Shown here: positions 12,746-17,997 of the stretch, one piece after another
How positions within the stretch are numbered: position 1 is the stretch's first letter
Layout: every line of letters starts with the position of its first letter
Assembly (NCBI GenBank): GCA_019322385.1
Contig: JAHWIS010000162.1
Location: 1 to 17,997 of the forward strand
Length of the DNA: 17,997 nt
Source: Candidatus Woesearchaeota archaeon
GTDB lineage: Archaea > Nanobdellota > Nanobdellia > Woesearchaeales > UBA11576
Direction: 5' to 3'
Position numbers and translations under genes: made by a program
The notes under the pieces: model-generated
The model's input: the letters and a program-made list of their open reading frames with translations, nothing else
Database searches by the model: none
Told to the model about the DNA's origin: nothing

Positions 12746-13045
12746 ATGGCAGCAAAAGTTGCTCCTTTGAAAAGCAGTTTTATGCTTATTGCCATGCTTG
12801 GCTTCATGATCACTGTGGTCTATACTGCATATGGCAGGATCAGCACTGACTGGGGCTTTGCATTGGGATTTGTATTTGCATTGATGTTTGTCGCTTCTGT
12901 AATCGCGATGACACATGCTCCGATCGAGACACAGCTTGAGATGGCTCCTGAATTCTTCAAGCAGCCTAAGAAGAAGGCACGCAGGAGAAGGAAAAGACCA
13001 TCAAGAGCAAGACCTGCTAAGAGAAAGGCTGCAAAAAAGAAATAA
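12746..13045 (+). CDS. Small two-helix membrane protein with strongly basic C-terminal tail, function unknown
   Basis: The 99-residue product has two hydrophobic segments, about residues 11-29 (SFMLIAMLGFMITVVYTAY) and 36-54 (WGFALGFVFALMFVASVIA), joined by a short GRISTDW loop, and a tail from about residue 73 made largely of Lys, Arg, Ala and Pro. The tail should be cytoplasmic and could bind nucleic acid or acidic membrane surfaces; that is inference. ATG 12746 is chosen because AGGTG (12735-12739) lies 6 nt upstream; the longer frame starting at 12677 lacks a site and would begin upstream of the TATA box. It converges with the hypothetical gene at 13067 across 21 bp of T-rich sequence. 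Confidence 0.8.
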   Translation: MAAKVAPLKSSFMLIAMLGFMITVVYTAYGRISTDWGFALGFVFALMFVASVIAMTHAPIETQLEMAPEFFKQPKKKARRRRKRPSRARPAKRKAAKKK

Positions 13046-13066
13046 GAAATAATTTTGAAGCAATTA

Positions 13067-13450
13067 TTATTTTTTCTTTACCTTTTTTTTCCCGGCAGGC
13101 TTCTTGTCGGCCTTTGTCTCTGTCTTCATCTCTTTCTTCTTCTGCTTGAACTTGCCCCAGTATCTCTGGAACTTTTCCTTGCATTTCTCTTCCTTGTAGT
13201 GTACGGCATGTGAAGAACGCTTCTTGAAGAGGCTGTTGGCCAGGCTCAGTACATGTGACTGCATGTCCATCATCTTCTCATCCTTCAAGATATTTCTGGC
13301 GTCAGCAATGCACTGCCGCATCAGGAACAGGTTCTCCTGACGAGCTACCTGCTCCCTCTCCCGCTCTTCCTGCGCAGAGAGGAATATCTCCTCCCATTTC
13401 GGGTAATTGCTTCCGTCTACTTCCCGTGGAAATGTTCTGCTAAAGACCAT
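13067..13450 (-). CDS. Charged helical hypothetical protein with Lys-rich tail
   Basis: The 127-residue product begins MVFSRTFPREVDGSNYPKWEE, followed by a glutamate-rich helix (EEEREREQVARQENL), a middle helical part with several methionines and two basic cysteine-containing segments, and a Lys-rich tail ending KKKVKKK. I recognise no catalytic motif and no membrane segment. ATG 13450 is preferred to upstream starts because TTTAAA at 13472-13477 is about 25 bp away, predicting a leaderless mRNA; the extra N-terminus of the longer frame would lie over the promoter. It lies downstream of the HerA-like gene on the same strand but has its own promoter. Confidence 0.7.
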   Translation of the reverse strand: MVFSRTFPREVDGSNYPKWEEIFLSAQEEREREQVARQENLFLMRQCIADARNILKDEKMMDMQSHVLSLANSLFKKRSSHAVHYKEEKCKEKFQRYWGKFKQKKKEMKTETKADKKPAGKKKVKKK

Positions 13451-13471
13451 GCACATATCTAAGCGTTCAGC

Positions 13472-13477
13472 TTTAAA
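13472..13477 (-). promoter_or_regulatory. TATA box of the hypothetical at 13067-13450
   Basis: TTTAAA in TTCTTTAAAGCTG on the minus strand lies about 25 bp before ATG 13450. It decides this start over upstream alternatives. The remaining spacer to 13601 is A/T-rich with a repeated CAGAAAAACCGA (13489-13500 and again near 13581) and no gene. Confidence 0.5.
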
Positions 13478-13601
13478 GAAACCTCCTGCAGAAAAACCGA
13501 AAGCCTCCCAAAAAAACCAGAACATCTCTAACTCAAAAAGAACTTTTTTCAGAAAACAGGCATTTATCTGGAATCATTTCAGAAAAACCGAATGGCTTCC
13601 A

Positions 13602-14930
13602 CTAGAATTCTTCCTTCTTGATCTTGACAGCCGAAGGAGCCTCGCCTCCATGCCATGTGAACCTTGGCCTCACCCGCATAGGATACAGTTTCTCATTAGA
13701 ATCATCGAATATCACGCCCGCACCCTTCACCCGTGGAAGTTCATCAACTGCCTGTGTCAATCCTTCTCGCATATATGATTGCGTCAAAAGCCCAAGAGCA
13801 TCAACATCCATGCGTGCAGTTATCCTGTGCGAGAGCACAATATCTGATTGGGTCATAACATCGGTGTGTATCTTTCCTGGCTGTTGTGATGCAAGCATGA
13901 GCGATATGCCTGGCTGACGCCCTTCTCTCATTATAGTAATAAGCGGCTGCGTTGCTGCGTTTGCATCTGCCTCATTCCTGGGCAGGAACTCATGCGCCTC
14001 GTCAATCACAAGCCACACAAGAGGCATCTCCTGTTTCTTCTTTCCGACATCCTCTGTAGAGAAATAATTGATAGTCGAATGCACCATCTCAAACTCTTCT
14101 TTTTTCCTTGCAGTCATCCTCTGCAAAAAAAGTTTCTGCGACACCAGCCCGACAATCAGGTATTTTATCTTCCATCCGCCAGGCATTGTCGCATAGCAAC
14201 TGACATCCAGGATAGTCACCTGCCCTGGAGCAGCTAGCTCACTAAGAGGAGTCCCTTTAACATCAAATACTCCCCATGCCTCTGTGCTCCGCAGTCTGTT
14301 CTCAAGAGCGTCCTTTGTGACCTGCTCGCTTCGTATGTCTTGCTGCACTGCCTGCACCATGTCATCAACAGAATAATCTGCCTTTGTCTTCCTCAGCTGA
14401 TGGACCACCCTCTCAATGAGTATTCCCATCGGATCATTAGGATTGAGATCGAATGCACTGCACCAGTCCATCGAGTCCAGCTCAGAAGGCTTGATGGCAA
14501 ATGGCCTATCAGTCGGTATGCCTTCTTCCTTGTATTTGTTATAATAACTGATTGGAGTATAGATCACTATGTCGAGGCCTTTTGGTTTGAACCCCCAGTC
14601 TGCAAGAAGAGTCTCATCCTTTTTGTTCGGATACTTCATTGTCCAATAGACTCCCATTGTATCCAGGAAGATGAAACTCAAATTCTGTTTTACATCATCA
14701 GGAAGGTCTGCCATGCCTTCAGCAACAACACCCATTGTGTAAGACTTGCCGCCGCCTCGTTTTCCGCAGATGAAAACCACGTGCGCTCCAGCGACATCAA
14801 GATATATCGGGTTGGACAGGCTTGTCACCCTGCCCATCTTTACATACTGCTTGCCGAGCAGAACCATGCCTCTGGAGCCGTACTTCTCCCTGTCTGCTTC
14901 AAGCCTGCCTACGATAATGTCTCGTGCCAT
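13602..14930 (-). CDS. HerA/FtsK-superfamily ATPase
   Basis: The 442-residue protein carries Walker A GKRGGGKS (56-63), Walker B LVWLVIDEAHEFLP (304-317), an arginine-bearing sensor region MREGRQPG (334-341) and the following LASQQPGKIHTDV typical of HerA-like translocases. Such hexameric motors move along DNA; HerA usually works with the nuclease NurA in end resection. There is no NurA gene in the window, so the partner and exact role are open. The N-terminus (MARDIIVGRLEADR) is short compared with HerA's full HAS barrel. ATG 14930 is chosen because a TATA box is centred about 27 bp upstream, giving a leaderless mRNA. Confidence 0.85.
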   Translation of the reverse strand: MARDIIVGRLEADREKYGSRGMVLLGKQYVKMGRVTSLSNPIYLDVAGAHVVFICGKRGGGKSYTMGVVAEGMADLPDDVKQNLSFIFLDTMGVYWTMKYPNKKDETLLADWGFKPKGLDIVIYTPISYYNKYKEEGIPTDRPFAIKPSELDSMDWCSAFDLNPNDPMGILIERVVHQLRKTKADYSVDDMVQAVQQDIRSEQVTKDALENRLRSTEAWGVFDVKGTPLSELAAPGQVTILDVSCYATMPGGWKIKYLIVGLVSQKLFLQRMTARKKEEFEMVHSTINYFSTEDVGKKKQEMPLVWLVIDEAHEFLPRNEADANAATQPLITIMREGRQPGISLMLASQQPGKIHTDVMTQSDIVLSHRITARMDVDALGLLTQSYMREGLTQAVDELPRVKGAGVIFDDSNEKLYPMRVRPRFTWHGGEAPSAVKIKKEEF

Positions 14931-14952
14931 ACCCACACCGTCCTTTATAAGC

Positions 14953-14960
14953 AATATAAA
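14953..14960 (-). promoter_or_regulatory. TATA box of the HerA-like gene
   Basis: On the minus strand AAAGATTTATATTGC contains TTTATATT centred about 27 bp before ATG 14930, the spacing for a leaderless transcript. Confidence 0.6.
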
Positions 14961-15018
14961 TCTTTATTATAACTTCTTGGTGACGATGTAAAATACTATC
15001 AATCCCGTCGCAATAAGT

Positions 15019-15026
15019 TTTATATA
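15019..15026 (+). promoter_or_regulatory. TATA box of the parvulin gene
   Basis: TTTATATA predicts a start near 15049 and a leader of about 30 nt containing GGAGGGGAT (15066-15074), the ribosome-binding site for TTG 15079. Confidence 0.55.
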
Positions 15027-15078
15027 GAATGGCTTTTCTTTGACCCGTATTCATAATTATGATTTGGAGGGGATATGT

Positions 15079-16104
15079 TTGGCAAAAAAGCAAAAGAGGC
15101 ACCCATCTGGTGCAAGAAAAAGACAATCAAAAAGTCATTCATCAAAGGCATTAGTGTTTGTTCTGTTGGTGGCAGTCGTCATAGGTGTAATACTGCTCGT
15201 TTCCAAATCAGGGGAAATGCGGGGAGTTGCAGCCACAGTCAATGGTGAAGAGATAACAACAGCATATCTTGAAGAGCAATACTCAAGAATCCCTCTAGAA
15301 TATCAAGGATTCATAACAAAGGAAGTCCTGCTAAACCAGACAATCAATGAAGTGCTCCTTCTGCAGGAAGCAGAAAAGCAAGGCATCGAGGTAACTGAAG
15401 AGGATGTCCAGAAAGAGATTGATGCTGCAATGGAGACCGCAGGCGTGACCGAAGAGCAGCTCGAACAGAGGCTTGCAGAGCAGAACATCACAATGGAATA
15501 TCTTGAGGATCTGTACACAAAGCAGCTCACCATAAATTCATTGCTTGAAGAGACCATATTCAGTGAGATAGAGGTGACCGATTCAGAGATCGATGCATTC
15601 TACGACTCAAGGGTCCGTGCAATGCATATACTCCTAGAAACCGAAGAGGAAGCACTGGAGGTAATCGAGGACCTCAAGAAGGTATCGCTCAACGCGATTG
15701 AGTCAAGGTTCTCAGAGATTGCAAAAGAGAAGTCGATCGACCCTTCTGCAGCGACCAATGCAGGCGACCTTGGAGAGTTTGGCAGGGGACAGATGGTTCC
15801 TGAATTCGAGAAGGCGGCTTTTGCTTTAGATGAGTACGCATTCACTGCAAAGCCAGTCCAGAGCCAGTTCGGATACCACATAATACTGAAGCTGCCGAAG
15901 CAGCAGACACTAGAGGAGCAGTATGCAGCAATAGGTGACGCGCTTCTCTCACAGAAGAAAGCGCAGGCTGTGCCGATATATCTCGAGCAGATGAGGAGCA
16001 AGGCAGACGTCGAGATCTTTTTCGAGGAAGAGGCACCAACGCCAGTTCCGCAAGAGCTTGTGACTGTTGCTCCAGTTGTTCCTGAGGAAGAACCGCAGGA
16101 ATAA
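15079..16104 (+). CDS. Membrane-anchored SurA/PrsA-like parvulin peptidyl-prolyl isomerase
   Basis: Parvulin foldases catalyse proline isomerisation and help secreted proteins fold. The 341-residue product has a basic N-terminus, one membrane anchor (about residues 24-42, ALVFVLLVAVVIGVILLVS), a SurA-N-like helical domain starting with ATVNGEEIT (about 52-170), and a PPIC domain (about 178-275) with VRAMHILLETEEEA, FSEIAKEKSID, GDLGEFGRGQMVPEFEKAAF and QFGYHIILKL. A Pro/Glu-rich tail ends it. The bulk should sit outside the cell membrane. The start TTG 15079 is favoured by GGAGGGGAT 5 to 8 nt upstream; a TTG at 15040 has none. Anchored SurA-type proteins are mainly bacterial, so transfer is possible. 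The stop is followed by an eight-T run. Confidence 0.88.
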   Translation: MAKKQKRHPSGARKRQSKSHSSKALVFVLLVAVVIGVILLVSKSGEMRGVAATVNGEEITTAYLEEQYSRIPLEYQGFITKEVLLNQTINEVLLLQEAEKQGIEVTEEDVQKEIDAAMETAGVTEEQLEQRLAEQNITMEYLEDLYTKQLTINSLLEETIFSEIEVTDSEIDAFYDSRVRAMHILLETEEEALEVIEDLKKVSLNAIESRFSEIAKEKSIDPSAATNAGDLGEFGRGQMVPEFEKAAFALDEYAFTAKPVQSQFGYHIILKLPKQQTLEEQYAAIGDALLSQKKAQAVPIYLEQMRSKADVEIFFEEEAPTPVPQELVTVAPVVPEEEPQE

Positions 16105-16112
16105 TTTTTTTT
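16105..16112 (+). terminator. T-run after the parvulin gene
   Basis: Eight T follow the TAA stop directly, enough for U-tract termination in archaea. No clear TATA box follows before the next gene, whose start has a Shine-Dalgarno sequence instead, so partial read-through into it is likely. Confidence 0.4.
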
Positions 16113-16142
16113 ATTCTCTTGAAAAGCAAAGGGGTGTTGTAA

Positions 16143-17075
16143 ATGAAAAAAGACTTATTGGACCTTTCAAGCCTGACTGAACAGGATATTCGCTCAATTC
16201 TTGATCTTGCAGACAAGGTAAAGAAGAATCCAGATGATTACTCCCAAAAACTCAAAGGCAAGACACTTCTTATGATGTTTGAGAAACCCTCCTTGAGAAC
16301 TAGGGTGAGCTTTGAAGTCGGCATGACCCAGATGGGTGGCCACGCAATATATTATGATATCTCGACATCCCCCATGGGAAAGAAAGAGTCTATTGAAGAC
16401 ACTGCAAAGACATCATCCAGATACGTCGACATCATAATGGCAAGGCTGTTCCTGCACGAGCACATAGAGAAGCTGGCACAGAACGCGAAAGTACCTGTGA
16501 TCAACGCATTAACAAACTTCTCACACCCATGCCAGATCCTTGCAGACCTCCAGACAATAAAGGAGAAGAAAGGCAGGCTTAAGGGACTCAAGCTCTGCTA
16601 TGTCGGAGACAGCAACAACAATGTGACGCACTCTCTCATATATGGCTGCGCGATAGTCGGCATGGACATCTCAGTAGGCTGCCCAGCAGGAGCAGAATAT
16701 GAGCCATCAAGCGAGGTCATCAAAAAAGCAAAAGAGATTGCAGAGACATCAGGCTCAAAAATAACAATAACAAACAATGCAAAAGAGGCAGTCAAGGATG
16801 CAGACATTGTATATACAGACTCCTGGATGTCTTATCATATCCCAGAAGAGCAGAAACAGGAGCGGCTCAGGATATTCCAGCCTTACCAGGTCAACAAGGA
16901 GATCATGAGCCATGCAAAGTCTGACGCGATATTCATGAACTGCCTGCCAGCTATCCGCGGCATGGAGCAGACAGCTGATGTGATTGACGGACCGCAGAGC
17001 GTGGTCTTTGATGAGGCAGAGAACAGGCTCCACTCGCAGAAGGCATTGATGTTGAAACTGCTCAAAGCAGAATAA
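16143..17075 (+). CDS. argF: Ornithine carbamoyltransferase-like enzyme
   Basis: Transcarbamylases move the carbamoyl group of carbamoyl phosphate to an amine; OTC makes or splits citrulline. The 310-residue protein has the carbamoyl-phosphate sites FEKPSLRTRVSFE (47-58) and HPCQ (128-131), the linker YVGDSNNNVTHSL and the C-terminal DGPQSVVFDEAENRLHSQKA. Two substrate-side motifs differ from normal OTC: the ornithine-binding SMG loop is replaced by WMSYH (228-232), and HCLPAHRG reads NCLPAIRG (266-273). The family is clear, but ornithine as substrate is less so; the symbol is given for the family. GGGGTG lies about 7 nt before ATG 16143. No other arginine gene is in the window. It may be co-transcribed with the parvulin gene. 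Confidence 0.82.
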   Translation: MKKDLLDLSSLTEQDIRSILDLADKVKKNPDDYSQKLKGKTLLMMFEKPSLRTRVSFEVGMTQMGGHAIYYDISTSPMGKKESIEDTAKTSSRYVDIIMARLFLHEHIEKLAQNAKVPVINALTNFSHPCQILADLQTIKEKKGRLKGLKLCYVGDSNNNVTHSLIYGCAIVGMDISVGCPAGAEYEPSSEVIKKAKEIAETSGSKITITNNAKEAVKDADIVYTDSWMSYHIPEEQKQERLRIFQPYQVNKEIMSHAKSDAIFMNCLPAIRGMEQTADVIDGPQSVVFDEAENRLHSQKALMLKLLKAE

Positions 17076-17119
17076 TTCTTTTCTTTTTCCACTTATTAAG
17101 CACTTATTTTTACTTATTA

Positions 17120-17127
17120 TTTATATA
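17120..17127 (+). promoter_or_regulatory. TATA box of the RqcH/NEMF gene
   Basis: TTTATATA is centred about 27 bp before ATG 17150, predicting a leaderless mRNA. Confidence 0.6.
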
Positions 17128-17149
17128 CTACTTCTCTTTTAAATCAGTC

Positions 17150-17997
17150 ATGAAAACAGAGATATCTTCACTAGAGCTGTACTACCTGCTCAAGGAGCTC
17201 CAGCACCTGGTCAGCGCAAAAGTAGAGCAGATATACCAGATAGGGAAAGAAGAGCTTATCATCCAGTTCCACATCCCAAGCATTGGCAAACAGATACTGC
17301 GGGTCATCTTAGGCAAGCTCATGTACATCGCTTCCAATAAGGGTGACGTGCCTGAAAAGCCCCATGGCTTCTGCCTGTTTCTGAGAAGAAAGCTCAAGAA
17401 CTCAAGACTAAGACAGCTCAAGCAGCTGGGCTTTGAGCGCATTGTAGAATTCCTGTTTGAGACAAAAGATGCAAAGTTCAGGCTCATAATCGAGCTGTTC
17501 AGCAAAGGCAACATAATACTCTGTAATGAAGAAGGCATCATCATATCTGCACTTGAGCAGCAGGAATGGAAGGACCGCACAGTCAAGCCAAAGCAGCAGT
17601 ACATCTACCCGAAAAAGGAATATAATTTCCTTGTCATTGAAAAGAATGAGCTCACCGAACTCCTTCACACATCCAAAAAAGAGAACCTTGTCAAGACACT
17701 TGCAATAGACCTAGGACTTGGCGGTGTATATGCAGAAGAGCTCTGCATGATTGCAAAGATAGACAAGAACCTGAAGTCAAACCAGCTCTCAGACACAGAG
17801 ATAGATTCAATCCATAGCGCAATCCAGACCCTTTCATCAAAAGAGATGTCCCCACAGATCATATACACGAGCCAAGAAAAGAAATCGATCAAAGACCTAA
17901 CACCGTTCAAGCTGGAGTTCAACAAAGACCTTCCTTCAGATCCAGCACACACATTCAATGCAGCATTTGACAGCATACTGACAAAGAAGATCGAGGC
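17150..17997 (+). CDS. rqcH: RqcH/NEMF/Rqc2 ribosome quality-control protein, N-terminal part
   Basis: The gene runs off the right edge; 282 complete codons are visible. NEMF/RqcH binds stalled large ribosomal subunits carrying peptidyl-tRNA and, in bacteria and eukaryotes, directs addition of C-terminal tails. The N-terminal NFACT-N domain is recognised by MKTEISSLELYYLLKELQ, then GFCLFLRRKLKNSRLRQ followed by LGFERIVEF and the strand-rich IIELFSKGNIIL. From about residue 180 the HhH-like part begins (LAIDLGLGGVYAEELC). The acidic residues usually found as Asp9 and Asp96/98 of the Asp-Arg motif are Glu here (Glu9, Glu96-Arg97). A TATA box 27 bp upstream sets the start. Confidence 0.92.
   Translation, partial: MKTEISSLELYYLLKELQHLVSAKVEQIYQIGKEELIIQFHIPSIGKQILRVILGKLMYIASNKGDVPEKPHGFCLFLRRKLKNSRLRQLKQLGFERIVEFLFETKDAKFRLIIELFSKGNIILCNEEGIIISALEQQEWKDRTVKPKQQYIYPKKEYNFLVIEKNELTELLHTSKKENLVKTLAIDLGLGGVYAEELCMIAKIDKNLKSNQLSDTEIDSIHSAIQTLSSKEMSPQIIYTSQEKKSIKDLTPFKLEFNKDLPSDPAHTFNAAFDSILTKKIE

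Noticed and set aside
13485..13601. Repeated CAGAAAAACCGA as a mobile-element end
   Set aside because: Only two copies in A-rich sequence, with no transposase or target duplication.
14340..14972. 210-codon plus-strand frame
   Set aside because: It is the shadow of the HerA-like ATPase gene and runs through its promoter.

Overview
The window is archaeal chromosome. It carries an archaeal S9 ribosomal operon (RpoD, tRNA-Leu, L18e, L13, S9, RpoN), an archaeal-type SRP 7S RNA, an archaeal presenilin homologue, a COG1325 RNA-binding protein, archaeal TrpRS and an RqcH/NEMF homologue. Promoters are TATA/BRE-like, and most first genes start about 27 bp from the TATA box, which implies leaderless mRNAs. 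The mix of small archaeal hypotheticals, bacterial-looking genes (LeuRS body, parvulin chaperone) and compact spacing suggests a DPANN archaeon, perhaps Woesearchaeota- or Pacearchaeota-like. That placement is inference.

Layout. 1-1952 (+): the end of rpoD, a tRNA-Leu(GAG) with an apparent 16-nt intron in the D-loop, then rpl18e, rpl13, rps9 and rpoN. 1953-3043: a gene-free kilobase. Its left part is pyrimidine-rich with short repeats. Its right part is a dense array of GTTC/GAAC half-sites ending in a perfect 18-bp palindrome just upstream of the promoter of a long coiled-coil protein with a putative C-terminal DNA-binding domain (3044-4111). 4177-6822 (+): a LeuRS that looks like a bacterial body joined to an archaeal C-terminal domain. 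6823-9153 (-): two adjacent HIT proteins with differently degenerate HIT triads, preceded by a divergent RelA/SpoT-like alarmone-synthetase homologue with a long structured leader and a possible 35-codon upstream ORF. 9484-9810 (-): SRP RNA and its terminator. 9908-10159 (+): a small winged-helix-like protein. 10169-11047 (-) and 11101-11550 (+): presenilin homologue and COG1325 protein, diverging from one symmetric TATA element. 11584-13045 (+): TrpRS and a small membrane protein with a basic tail. 13067-14930 (-): a hypothetical and a HerA-like ATPase. 15079-17075 (+): a membrane-anchored SurA/PrsA-like parvulin and an ornithine-carbamoyltransferase-like enzyme. 17150-end (+): RqcH/NEMF, cut by the window edge.

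Much of the content concerns translation and protein quality control: ribosomal proteins, two aminoacyl-tRNA synthetases, tRNA, SRP RNA, RqcH, an intramembrane protease and a foldase. The best candidates for something undescribed are the palindrome array with its coiled-coil neighbour, the chimeric LeuRS, and the archaeal RelA/SpoT-like gene with its leader and HIT neighbours. All family calls come from reading motifs by eye. No database search was run.
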